This document shows positions 7,410 through 14,444 of a stretch of DNA of 14,563 nucleotides, piece after piece. The stretch comes from JAJZJT01 sp964610905 (GTDB lineage Bacteria > Actinomycetota > Acidimicrobiia > Acidimicrobiales > RAAP-2): contig CAZSYT010000079.1 of NCBI GenBank assembly GCA_964610905.1, positions 1-14,563 on the forward strand. Direction: 5' to 3'. The position numbers and the translations under genes were made by a program. The notes beneath the pieces are model-generated. The model was given only the letters and a program-made list of their open reading frames with translations. It was not told the DNA's origin and searched no databases. How positions within the stretch are numbered: position 1 is the stretch's first letter; every line of letters begins with the position of its first letter.

Positions 7410-8341
7410 TCAGCGCCCCAGGAGCCAGTTCGCTGCCCGCTCTGCTCCGCGCGCGGGCACCTCGGCGACGGCCGGGTGACGAGCGACCATCCGGAGCAGC
7501 CTCCTGTCCGCCCCGGTAAGCAGCACGCCGACCACCAGCGACACCAACGCGGTGAACAGGATCGGCGGAAGGTCGGCCCCGGTGAAGGGGAGCTGCGAGG
7601 GCGTCGTCCCCGAGCCTGGCTGCCCGCCGCCCGTCGGCGAGGAGTTGCCGGTGAAGGGAAGCGAGGTCGACTGCAGCACCGGGTTGCTCTTCCCCGTCGA
7701 CCCGGTGGTCCCTCCGCCCGTCGACCCGGTGGTCCCGCCGCCCGTCGACCCGGTGGTCCCGCCGCCCGNNNNNNNNNNNNNNNNNNNNNNNNNNNNNNNN
7801 NNNNNNNNNNNNNNNNNNNNNNNNNNNNNNNNNNNNNNNNNNNNNNNNNNNNNNNNNNNNNNNNNNNNCCGCCCGTCGACCCGGTGGTCCCGCCGCCCGT
7901 CGACCCGGTGGTCCCGCCGCCCGAGGTGCACGTCGAGATCGTCGTCCGCATCCCCGTCCGGTAGGACCAGGCCTTCCCGCCGACGAACGGTGCCGTGCCG
8001 ATCAACGCGTCGGCCTGGATGACGCCACAGAAGTCCGAAGGGTACGGGATGGTGAGCGTCCCGGACGTGCCCGTCACCTCGCCGATCACCGGCGCATTGA
8101 CGACCTCGGGCGCGTTCATGAAGAGCATCCACTCGCATCCCGCGTTCGTCGCCGGGCACGCGGGCGCGGGGACCACCAGGGTCGCCTCCTGCTGCGCGGC
8201 GTCGAAGGCGAGCTGGGGCGCGGGGCCCGGTGCGCCCGCGGCCCAGGCCGGCCCGCTCGACACGGCAGCGACCGTCGCTGCCGCGCTCGCGACGACGACC
8301 CGAACGGCCCTCGCTCTCCCCCCTCGACCAGGCGTCTGCAT
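7410..8341 (-). CDS. Secreted repeat protein with two LPFTG motifs and C-terminal membrane anchor (broken by N gap)
   Basis: The start at 8341 (ATG, AGGGG just upstream) gives a signal peptide with a basic N-terminus, hydrophobic core to about residue 29 and AWA before a likely cut after A34. The mature N-terminal domain (about residues 35-140) has four cysteines and matches no family I know. GGTTGSTG repeats follow, then the gap. Beyond it the frame ending at 7410 continues the repeats, then SLPFTG (7647-7661), a Gly/Ser/Pro linker, QLPFTG (7578-7592), a hydrophobic stretch PPILFTALVSLVVGVLL, and a basic cytoplasmic tail beginning RRLLRM. This is the layout of a sortase substrate (LPXTG). 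The two halves lie in different frames only because the gap holds 100 placeholder bases; a gap of 17+24n restores one frame and predicts 282+8n residues. No sortase is in the window. Confidence 0.8.
7693..7919 (-). repeat. 24-bp tandem repeat array encoding GGTTGSTG
   Basis: Five complete 24-bp units are visible: 7693-7716 (one base variant at 7713), 7717-7740, 7741-7764, 7872-7895 and 7896-7919. The N run interrupts the array, with 4 bases of a unit on its left and 3 on its right. Each unit encodes eight Gly/Thr/Ser residues, likely a flexible, possibly O-glycosylated, stalk. The near-identity of units points to recent expansion and to variable copy number. Confidence 0.95.
7769..7868. other. 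Assembly gap of 100 N
   Basis: Exactly 100 undefined bases, a standard scaffold placeholder, lie inside the tandem repeat. The number is unlikely to be the real length: repeat phase on both sides requires 17+24n bases. Confidence 0.99.
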
Positions 8342-8368
8342 CGTGCCCCTAACGTCCGTGCGCCCCCG

Positions 8369-8385
8369 GCAGGGGCTGCCCCTGC
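8369..8385. promoter_or_regulatory. 17-bp palindrome upstream of the LPFTG protein gene
   Basis: GCAGGGGC-t-GCCCCTGC is a perfect dyad 28 bases upstream of the start codon at 8341. It could be an operator or a leader hairpin (7-bp stem, 3-base loop). The rest of the 212-base gap between cysC and this gene holds a small 5-bp hairpin (8501-8514) in a less GC-rich stretch and, at 8470-8475 on the minus strand, a weak TATGCC -10-like hexamer. No convincing promoter was found. Confidence 0.35.
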
Positions 8386-8553
8386 GACCCGTTCCCGCCG
8401 ATCCAGGGCGGGCCGTCCCTCGTCTCGTGCCCGGGCCCAGAGCTCGCGCACGACCGCCCACACTGGCACGGCATACCCGCACAAGACATCGCCAATTCTG
8501 ACGAGATCCCTCGTGGCACCAGGCGCGACCGGCGTGCCGGCGCACGCGGGCGC

Positions 8554-9216
8554 TCACCACGGCACGGCGGCCTCGGCCCGGACGAGGGCGGCGAGCACCC
8601 GGTCGGTCGCCTCTGCCACCGAGCACTCGGGCCCGACGGTGACCTCGGGTGCAAGCGGTGGCTCGTAGGGGTCGTCGACACCGGTGAACGAGCCCAGCCG
8701 CCCCGCCGACGCCTGGGCGTAGAGCCCTTTCGGGTCGCGGGCCGCGCACACCTCGGCCGGGACGGCGAGGAAGACCTCGACGAACGGCAGCCCGGCCTCG
8801 CGGTGGAGCTCGCGAGCGGCGCGTCGGCCCTCGGCGTAGGGGCTGATGAGCGCGACGAGGGCGACCACGCCCGCGTCGGCGAGGAGGGCGGCGACGTGGG
8901 CGACCCGACGGACGTTCTCGTCACGCTGGGCACGTCCGAAGCCGAGGTCGGCGTTGAGCCCCGTGCGGACGGTGTCGCCGTCGAGGCGGTAGGCGGCCCG
9001 TCCGCCCGCGACCAGGCGCTCCTCGACGGCGACGGACAGGCTCGACTTTCCCGAGCCGGACAGGCCGGTGAACCACAGGGTGGCGCCGGCGAGACCGAGG
9101 CGGTCGCGTCGGTCGCGTCGGGTCACCGTCCCGTGGTGTGGCACGATCGGGCCGCGCCCCGTGGCGGGCTCGCCTCCCGACCCGGGGCCTCCGTCCGTCG
9201 CGGCCTGTCCCGTCAC
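8554..9216 (-). CDS. cysC: Adenylyl-sulfate (APS) kinase
   Basis: 220 residues. It phosphorylates adenylyl sulfate with ATP to give PAPS, the sulfuryl donor. Visible motifs are the Walker A loop GLSGSGKS (51-58) within WFTGLSGSGKSS, LDGDTVRTGLNADLGFGRAQRDENVRRVAHVA split around the APS-binding region, ALISPYAEGRRAAREL, and FVEVFLAVPAEVCAARDPKGLY followed by FTGVDDPYEPP, all in the expected order. Length fits a single-domain CysC with about 30 extra N-terminal residues. GTG at 9216 is chosen because it overlaps the cysN stop as GTGA, implying translational coupling; GTG at 9126 would give a shorter protein that starts nearer the conserved core. It is the last gene of cysD-cysN-cysC, with 212 bases before the next gene on the strand. 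Confidence 0.95.
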   Translation of the reverse strand: MTGQAATDGGPGSGGEPATGRGPIVPHHGTVTRRDRRDRLGLAGATLWFTGLSGSGKSSLSVAVEERLVAGGRAAYRLDGDTVRTGLNADLGFGRAQRDENVRRVAHVAALLADAGVVALVALISPYAEGRRAARELHREAGLPFVEVFLAVPAEVCAARDPKGLYAQASAGRLGSFTGVDDPYEPPLAPEVTVGPECSVAEATDRVLAALVRAEAAVPW

Positions 9217-10505
9217 GGCGTGCCGAGCAGCATCCCGGCGCCCACCGTCGTGTTGGTGTCCTCCGCGACGAGGATGCACGAGCCGGTCTCGCGGTTGCGG
9301 GCATAGGGGTCGTAGGTGAGCACGCGCGTGGCACGCAGGCTGACGCGTCCCACGTCGTTCAAGCCGAGAGCGGTCGCCTCGGAGTCGCGGTGCAAGGTGG
9401 TCACGTCGAGGCGGTACTGGACCTCGCGGACGACCGCCCGGACCCACTGGGTGGTGTGCTTGACGGCGACGAACATGCCGGGCACGAGCGGCCTGTCGGT
9501 CATCCAGCAGACCATGAGGTCGAGGTCCTGACCGACGGTCGGGCGGTTGTGGGGCCGGCAGACCATGTCGCCCCGCGACACGTCGAGGTCGTCCTCGAGG
9601 CGCAGGATGACCGACATCGGGGGGAAGGCCTCGGCGACGGGGCCGTCGGCGGTGTCGATCGAGGTGACCGTCGTGGACAGCCCCGACGGGAGCACGGTGA
9701 CCTCGTCTCCCGGTCGGAAGACGCCTCCCAGCACGCGGCCGGCATAGCCACGGTAGTCGGGGTGCGTCGTCGACTGGGGGCGCACGACCCACTGGACGGC
9801 GAAGCGGGGGTCGATGAGGTTGCGGTCCGACGCGATGTGGACGTGCTCGAGGTGGTGCAGGAGCGACGTGCCCTCGAACCAGGTCATGTTGGGCGACCGC
9901 TGGACGACGTTGTCGCCGTGGAGGGCCGAGATCGGGATGAAGGTGAGGTCCGCGACGTCGAGCTTGGTGGCGAAGTCGGTGAACTGGTCGCAGATCGACT
10001 CGAAGGCGTCCCGGTCGTAGTCGACCAGGTCCATCTTGTTCACGCACAGGACGAGGTGGGGGACACGCAAGAGGGACGCCAGGAAGGCGTGGCGCTGGGT
10101 CTGCTCGACCACGCCCTTGCGGGCGTCCACCAGCACGATCGACAGGTCGACCGTCGAGTTCCCCGTCACCATGTTGCGCGTGTACTGCACGTGCCCCGGT
10201 GCGTCGGCGATGATGAACGAGCGCCGGGGCGTGGCGAAGTAGCGGTAGGCGACGTCGATGGTGATGCCCTGCTCGCGCTCGGCGCGCAGCCCGTCGGTGA
10301 GCAGGGCCAGGTCCGTGTAGTCGTCGCCCCGGGAGCGGCTGACACGCTCGATCGCCTCCAGCTGGTCCTCGAAGACCGCCTTGGCGTCGGTGAGCAGCCG
10401 CCCGATGAGGGTGCTCTTGCCGTCGTCGACCGACCCGGCCGTGGCGAAGCGCAACAGGTCGACCTGGGAGCGATCGGATCCGTCGCCTCCCGCCCACGAC
10501 GCCAT
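9213..10505 (-). CDS. cysN: Sulfate adenylyltransferase subunit 1 (GTPase)
   Basis: 430 residues, a translation-factor-like GTPase that drives ATP sulfurylase. The G1 loop GSVDDGKS is at 24-31. The switch region contains EREQGITIDVAYRYF, then DAPGHVQYTRNMVTG (G3) and CVNKMDLV (G4), followed by ISALHGDNV (G5). The EF-Tu-like beta-barrel domains follow, with GYAGRVLGGVFRPGDEV and PLVPGMF. Length is close to single-function CysN, and the APS kinase is a separate gene here rather than a CysNC fusion. ATG at 10505 shares one base with the cysD stop (TGATG) and is preceded by GGGAGGGG at about 7 bases. CysN works in the cytoplasm as a heteromer with CysD. Confidence 0.96.
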   Translation of the reverse strand: MASWAGGDGSDRSQVDLLRFATAGSVDDGKSTLIGRLLTDAKAVFEDQLEAIERVSRSRGDDYTDLALLTDGLRAEREQGITIDVAYRYFATPRRSFIIADAPGHVQYTRNMVTGNSTVDLSIVLVDARKGVVEQTQRHAFLASLLRVPHLVLCVNKMDLVDYDRDAFESICDQFTDFATKLDVADLTFIPISALHGDNVVQRSPNMTWFEGTSLLHHLEHVHIASDRNLIDPRFAVQWVVRPQSTTHPDYRGYAGRVLGGVFRPGDEVTVLPSGLSTTVTSIDTADGPVAEAFPPMSVILRLEDDLDVSRGDMVCRPHNRPTVGQDLDLMVCWMTDRPLVPGMFVAVKHTTQWVRAVVREVQYRLDVTTLHRDSEATALGLNDVGRVSLRATRVLTYDPYARNRETGSCILVAEDTNTTVGAGMLLGTP

Positions 10506-11437
10506 CAGAAGTACCCCTCCCGCTTCCGGTCCTCCATGGCGGCGTCGCTGGCCCGGTCGTCGGCGCGGGTGGCACCCCGCTCGGTGACCCTCGCCGCGGC
10601 GACCTCGGCGATGATCTCCTCGAGGGTCGTCGCCGCCGACTCGACGGCCCCCGTGCACGTCAGGTCCCCGACCGTCCGGTAGCGGACGGTCGCCTCGAAC
10701 ACCTCCTCCCCACTGCGCAGCGGCAGGAGGTCGCTGGCGGCGAGCAACATGCCGTCGCGTCGGAACACCTGGCGCCGGTGGGCGAAGTAGATCGACGGCA
10801 CCTCGAGCCCTTCGGCGGCGACGTACTCCCAGACGTCGAGCTCCGTCCAGTCGGAGAGCGGGAAGACCCGGATGTGCTCCCCGGGGCGGTGGCGCCCGTT
10901 GTAGAGCGACCAGAGCTCGGGACGCTGGTTCTTCGGGTCCCACTGCCCGAACTCGTCACGGAAGGAGAAGACGCGCTCCTTGGCCCGGGCCTTCTCCTCG
11001 TCGCGTCGGGCGCCCCCGAAGACGGCATCGAAGCGGTGCTCGGCGATGGCGGCGAGCAGCACCGGGGTCTGCAGGCGGTTCCGGGACGGGTCGGGCCCCG
11101 GCCCTTCGACCACCGTTCCCGCCGCGATGGCGTCGGGCACCGAGCCGACCACGAGCAGCGCGCCCGCCTCGGCGACCCGCCGGTCGCGGAACTCGAGCAC
11201 CTCGGGGAAATTGTGGCCGGTGTCGACGTGGAGCACGGGGAACGGCGGCCTCGCCGGCCAGAACGCCTTCTCGGCCAGGCGCAGCATCACCAGCGAGTCC
11301 TTCCCTCCCGAGAAGAGCAGGACGGGGCGCTCGAACTCGGCGGCGACCTCGCGCATGACGTGGATCGACTGCGACTCGAGCGACTGGAGCCGCGAGAGCT
11401 GGTACTGGCCAGCCCTGCCGAGACCGTCGAGGCTCAT
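10505..11437 (-). CDS. cysD: Sulfate adenylyltransferase subunit 2
   Basis: 310 residues, the catalytic ATP sulfurylase subunit that forms APS from ATP and sulfate. The PP-loop SGGKDS is at 43-48 in PVLLFSGGKDSLVMLRLAEKAF. Other family hallmarks are FPVLHVDTGHNFPEVLEFRD, FGGARRDEEKARAKERVFSF, FPLSDWTELDVWEYV and the C-terminal end DRKREGYF, which is the usual end of CysD. The ATG at 11437 has no Shine-Dalgarno, but a TACGAT hexamer ends 8 bases upstream, as expected for a leaderless mRNA. It is first in the cysDNC operon and divergent from the GNAT gene across 205 bases. No APS/PAPS reductase, sulfite reductase or sulfate transporter gene is next to it in this window. Confidence 0.96.
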   Translation of the reverse strand: MSLDGLGRAGQYQLSRLQSLESQSIHVMREVAAEFERPVLLFSGGKDSLVMLRLAEKAFWPARPPFPVLHVDTGHNFPEVLEFRDRRVAEAGALLVVGSVPDAIAAGTVVEGPGPDPSRNRLQTPVLLAAIAEHRFDAVFGGARRDEEKARAKERVFSFRDEFGQWDPKNQRPELWSLYNGRHRPGEHIRVFPLSDWTELDVWEYVAAEGLEVPSIYFAHRRQVFRRDGMLLAASDLLPLRSGEEVFEATVRYRTVGDLTCTGAVESAATTLEEIIAEVAAARVTERGATRADDRASDAAMEDRKREGYF

Positions 11438-11445
11438 GCGAGGGC

Positions 11446-11451
11446 ATCGTA
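11446..11451 (-). promoter_or_regulatory. Predicted -10 element of a leaderless cysD promoter
   Basis: On the minus strand TACGAT fits the actinobacterial TANNNT -10 pattern, and 8 bases separate it from the cysD ATG. Transcription would start at or next to the start codon, which explains the missing ribosome site. No good -35 was seen. Confidence 0.5.
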
Positions 11452-11478
11452 GCTGCACAGACCGCCCTCTATCCTTCC

Positions 11479-11504
11479 CCGTCCGGTCGCACCGTCCGGT
11501 CGCA
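11479..11504. repeat. Two perfect tandem copies of a 13-bp motif in the cysD/GNAT divergent region
   Basis: CCGTCCGGTCGCA occurs at 11479-11491 and again directly at 11492-11504. The pair lies upstream of both the cysD -10 and the TACACT hexamer on the other strand. A direct-repeat operator for a regulator acting on either side is possible; a chance duplication in GC-rich DNA cannot be excluded. Confidence 0.75.
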
Positions 11505-11526
11505 CCCGCCCGGGCCCGGCCCGTCC

Positions 11527-11560
11527 TACACTGTCGCCCGAGCCGGGCCCTGCTCGGGCG
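11527..11560 (+). promoter_or_regulatory. Candidate promoter with 9-bp inverted repeat over the start site (GNAT operon)
   Basis: TACACT (11527-11532) fits the TANNNT -10 pattern and would start transcription near 11539. CGCCCGAGC (11535-11543) and GCTCGGGCG (11552-11560) form a perfect 9-bp inverted repeat with an 8-base loop that covers this point. It could be an operator or the 5' hairpin of a leader of about 100 bases. No -35 is clear. Confidence 0.4.
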
Positions 11561-11642
11561 GGGACCGTCCAGCGCGCGACCCGGGGGACCCGTCCGCGTG
11601 CGGCGGACGGCGAGGGGAGCTGCCGGTGGCTCGGGGGACACG

Positions 11643-12293
11643 GTGACGGACGGGCGACGCGACACCTCGGTGACGACGCGCCCGGGCCGGCTGGACGACG
11701 CCCGGCGGGTGGCCGAGCTGCACGCCGGCCAGATCGCCACGGGCTTCCTGTCGTTCCTCGGCCCCCGGTTCCTCACGCGCCTCTACCGGCGCATGGTGCG
11801 CTCGCCGCACGCCTTCGTGCTGGTGGCCGAGGACGACCCCGGCCGCAGCGGCCCCGAGGCCGGCGGGGCCGAGCGCGTCGTCGGCTTCGTGGCCGGGGCC
11901 ACCGACCTCGGAGCCCTCTACCGCAGCTTCCTCGTGCGCGACGGCGTCGCCGCGGCGCTGGCCGTCGCCCCACGCCTCGTGACCTCGTGGCGGCGGGCAC
12001 TCGAGACCCTCCGTCACGGCACCGAGGGCCCGGGTCCGGGGGCGGCGCGAGGAGCGGAGCTCCTCGCCATCGCCGTCGACCCGGCCGCCACCGGGCGCGG
12101 CACGGGCGGGCAGCTGGTCGACGGGTTCCTCGCCGAGGTCGCCTCGCGGGGGCTCGGGGCCGCCTACGTCGTCGTCGCCGCCTCGAACGAGCGGGCCGTC
12201 GCCCTCTACCGGCGGTCCGGGTTCGCAGAGGCCGAGCGGTTCGAGCTCCACGCCGGCACCGAGTCGCTCGTCCTCGGCTGGGAGCGCACGTGA
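11643..12293 (+). CDS. GNAT-family N-acetyltransferase
   Basis: 216 residues. The acetyl-CoA-binding motif A is clear as AIAVDPAATGRGTGGQLVDGF, followed by motif B in YVVVAASNERAVALYRRSGF and a final strand ESLVLGW. The N-terminal third (ELHAGQIATGFLSFLGPRFL) resembles GNAT proteins common in actinobacterial polysaccharide loci. GTG at 11643 is chosen because GGGGG ends 5 bases upstream and the fold begins soon after; an in-frame GTG at 11598 with a poorer site would add 15 residues. Its place just before a lipid-carrier sugar transferase and a sugar aminotransferase suggests acetylation of an amino sugar made by the latter. That substrate is inferred; a protein or small-molecule acetyltransferase cannot be excluded. 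Confidence 0.85.
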   Translation: MTDGRRDTSVTTRPGRLDDARRVAELHAGQIATGFLSFLGPRFLTRLYRRMVRSPHAFVLVAEDDPGRSGPEAGGAERVVGFVAGATDLGALYRSFLVRDGVAAALAVAPRLVTSWRRALETLRHGTEGPGPGAARGAELLAIAVDPAATGRGTGGQLVDGFLAEVASRGLGAAYVVVAASNERAVALYRRSGFAEAERFELHAGTESLVLGWERT

Positions 12294-12306
12294 CCGGGGT
12301 GGTGCC

Positions 12307-13275
12307 GTGAGCACGACCGCAGCCGTGGTCGTCGCCGTCGTCGTCACGGCCGCCGCCACCCCGCTCGTGATCGCCGTCGCCCGGCGCACGGGCATCGTCG
12401 ACCGCCCCGGGGAGCTGAAGCCCCAGAGCCGGCCGGTCCCGTACCTCGGCGGGGTCGCCGTGGCCGCCGGTGCGCTCGCAGGCGGCGGCGGCGGCCACCC
12501 GGCCGTGGTGGTCCCCGTCGCCGCGGCGCTGCTCCTCGGGGTGGCCGACGACCGGTTCGACCTCCCCGCCCGGTGGCGCCTGGTCGGCCAGGTGGCCGTC
12601 GGCGTGGGCGTGGCCGTGACGTGCCCGGTCCACCTCCCCGGGGTCCTCGCCGCGCCCCTCGTGGTGCTCGCGACCGTCGTGCTGGTCAACGGCGTGAACC
12701 TGCTCGACGGCCTCGACCTGCTGGCGACCGGCGTCGTGGCCGTCGCCGCCGTGGGCCTGGCCGTCGAGACGCGGGGCGACGCGCGGGTCCTGGCTGCCGC
12801 GCTGGCCGCCGCCCTCGGCGCCTTCGCCCTCTACAACCGACCGCCGGCACGCGTCTACCTGGGCGACGGCGGCTCCTACGCCCTCGGCACCCTGCTCGCC
12901 GTCCTGACGGCGTCGGCCTGGGCTCCGGGTCGGCCCGCCGGCGCCGGCGTCGTGTCGCTCGCCGTCGTCGTGCTGCCCACCGCCGAGGTCCTCTGCGCCG
13001 TCGTCCGCAGGCGGCGCGCCGGGCGGTCGCTCATGGCCGGTGACCGAGGCCATCCCTACGACCGGCTCGTCACCCGGGGCTGGCCGCGGCTCGCGGCCTC
13101 GGGGGCCTACGCCGCCGTCGAGGCCGTCGCCGTGGCCGCTGCCGTGGCCGCCACCGCCGCCGCCCCCGACGTCGCCGTCGTCGCGGCCGTGGGGGTCGTC
13201 GCCGCCGTCGCCGCCGCCGTGCTCGCCGTCGCCGCCGTGGCCGGCGGGCTCACGCCCGAACCGGAGGTCCCCTGA
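12307..13275 (+). CDS. Polyprenyl-phosphate sugar-1-phosphate transferase (WecA/MraY family)
   Basis: 322 residues, mostly membrane-embedded, with about ten to eleven segments. Family motifs appear in order: KPQSRPVPYLGG, the Mg-binding pair D81-D82 in GVADDRFDLPARWR, VNGVNLLDGLDLL (N131, D134), YLGDGGS (D187) and a last cytoplasmic loop AGDRGHPYDRL at 245-254. The family moves a UDP-sugar's phosphosugar to undecaprenyl phosphate, the first membrane step of many glycans. The last motif is HPYDRL where WecA/TagO enzymes usually have HxHHRL, so donor choice may differ. GTG at 12307 has GGGGTGG about 5 bases upstream and lies 13 bases after the GNAT stop; its own stop overlaps the aminotransferase start (TGATG). 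The C-terminal 70 residues are extremely Ala/Val-rich. Not housekeeping MraY, given its context and short loops. Confidence 0.9.
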   Translation: MSTTAAVVVAVVVTAAATPLVIAVARRTGIVDRPGELKPQSRPVPYLGGVAVAAGALAGGGGGHPAVVVPVAAALLLGVADDRFDLPARWRLVGQVAVGVGVAVTCPVHLPGVLAAPLVVLATVVLVNGVNLLDGLDLLATGVVAVAAVGLAVETRGDARVLAAALAAALGAFALYNRPPARVYLGDGGSYALGTLLAVLTASAWAPGRPAGAGVVSLAVVVLPTAEVLCAVVRRRRAGRSLMAGDRGHPYDRLVTRGWPRLAASGAYAAVEAVAVAAAVAATAAAPDVAVVAAVGVVAAVAAAVLAVAAVAGGLTPEPEVP

Positions 13276-14402
13276 TGGCCCGCGTCTACCTCTCCCCGCC
13301 CGACGTCGGGCCCGAGGAGCGGCGCATGCTCCTCGCCGCCTTCGACTCGAAGTGGATCGCGCCCCTCGGGCCGGACGTCGACGCCTTCGAGCAGGAGCTC
13401 GCAGCGCGCGCCGGCACGGCCCACGCCGTCGCCCTCTCCAGCGGCACCGCCGCCCTCCACCTGGCGCTCCTCCTCGCCGGTGTGGCAGGAGGAGACGAGG
13501 TGCTGGTCCCGTCGTTCACCTTCATCGCCACCGCCGCGGCGGCGACCTACCTCGGCGCACGCCCCGTCTTCGTCGACTGCGCGGCGGACAGCTGGAACAT
13601 GGACCCGGACCTCGTCGGCGAGGAGCTCGACGCCCGGGCGGCCGCGGGGCGGCTGCCCGCCGCCGTGGTGCCCGTCGACCTCTACGGCGAGCCGGCGGCC
13701 TACGACCGGCTGGCCGCCCACTGCGACCGGCACGGCGTCCCGTTGGTGGAGGACGCCGCCGAGGCGCTCGGCTCGGCGCTCGAGGGCCGTCCCGCGGGCT
13801 CCTTCGGCGCGGCGGGCGTCATCTCCTTCAACGGCAACAAGATCATCACGACGAGCGGCGGAGGCGCGCTCGTGACCGACTCGCAGGCGTGGGCGGAGCG
13901 GGCCCGCTACCTCGCCACCCAGGCACGCGAGCCGCTCCCGCACTACGAGCACACCGCCGTGGGGTTCAACTACCGGCTGAGCAACCTGTTGGCCGCCCTG
14001 GGGCGGGCCCAGCTGGCCGGGCTCGACGACCGGATCGCCCGGCGGCGGCGCGTCGACGAGCGGTACCACGAGGCCCTGGCCGGGCTCCCGGGCGTCTCCT
14101 TCCTTCCCCGTGCCCCCGGAGGGAGCTCGAACTTCTGGCTCACGTGCGTCGTCCTCGACCCCGAGGCGTTCGGGGCCGACCGCGAGACGGTCCGACTGGC
14201 GCTCGAGGCCGCCGACATCGAGTCGCGGCCCACGTGGAAGCCCCTCCACCTCCAGCCGGTCTTCGCCACGCACGCCTTCGTCGGGTCGGGCCGGTGCGCC
14301 GCGGTGTTCGAGCAGGGGCTGTGCCTGCCCACCGGATCGGACCTCGCGCCGGCCGACCAGGAGCGGGTGATCGAGATCGTCTGCTCCCTGCACCGACCAT
14401 GA
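13275..14402 (+). CDS. DegT/DnrJ/EryC1-family PLP-dependent sugar aminotransferase
   Basis: 375 residues, the usual length of the family. It carries FDSKWIAPLGPDVDAFEQEL, ALSSGTAALHLALLLAG, EVLVPSFTFIATAAAATYLGA, VPVDLYGEPA, VEDAAEALG and the PLP-lysine site SFNGNKIITTSGGGALV with K189, then FNYRLSNLLAALGRAQL. The family transfers an amino group from glutamate or another donor to a keto-sugar nucleotide. The NGNKIITTSGGG stretch resembles PglE/LegC-type enzymes that make UDP-4-amino-4,6-dideoxy-GlcNAc, so a bacillosamine-like product is plausible, but the 4,6-dehydratase is not in the window. ATG at 13275 has GGAGG 8 bases upstream and overlaps the preceding stop. The neighbouring GNAT enzyme may acetylate its product. 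Confidence 0.92.
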   Translation: MARVYLSPPDVGPEERRMLLAAFDSKWIAPLGPDVDAFEQELAARAGTAHAVALSSGTAALHLALLLAGVAGGDEVLVPSFTFIATAAAATYLGARPVFVDCAADSWNMDPDLVGEELDARAAAGRLPAAVVPVDLYGEPAAYDRLAAHCDRHGVPLVEDAAEALGSALEGRPAGSFGAAGVISFNGNKIITTSGGGALVTDSQAWAERARYLATQAREPLPHYEHTAVGFNYRLSNLLAALGRAQLAGLDDRIARRRRVDERYHEALAGLPGVSFLPRAPGGSSNFWLTCVVLDPEAFGADRETVRLALEAADIESRPTWKPLHLQPVFATHAFVGSGRCAAVFEQGLCLPTGSDLAPADQERVIEIVCSLHRP

Positions 14403-14431
14403 GCGCAGGTCCCCGGACCAGCACGGTCGCC

Positions 14432-14437
14432 TAGTCT
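14432..14437 (+). promoter_or_regulatory. Predicted -10 element of a leaderless promoter for the right WbsX gene
   Basis: TAGTCT fits TANNNT and ends 7 bases before the ATG at 14445, so the transcript would begin at or next to the start codon. No Shine-Dalgarno precedes this ATG, which agrees. No -35 is clear. Confidence 0.5.
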
Positions 14438-14444
14438 GTCGGCC

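Noticed and set aside
7693..7919. Possible CRISPR array because of regularly spaced repeats
   Set aside because: The 24-bp units are directly contiguous with no spacers and encode an in-frame octapeptide; there are no cas genes.
7173..7964. Plus-strand frames crossing the repeat array that read as Pro/Val/Asp repeats
   Set aside because: Only the minus strand gives a signal peptide, Gly/Thr/Ser repeat and LPFTG anchor with sensible start and stop, so the plus frames are shadows.
8349..8933. Minus-strand open frames across the cysC/LPFTG gap that might be a small gene
   Set aside because: They overlap cysC in another frame and are Arg/Pro/Ser-rich with no motif.
9138..10682. A 514-codon plus-strand open frame opposite cysN
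   Set aside because: Antisense shadow of a well-conserved cysN; no recognisable family.
14399..14434. ATG overlapping the aminotransferase stop (ATGA) opening a tiny ORF
   Set aside because: It runs only 11 codons to TAG and has no ribosome site; the WbsX start at 14445 is the sensible next gene.
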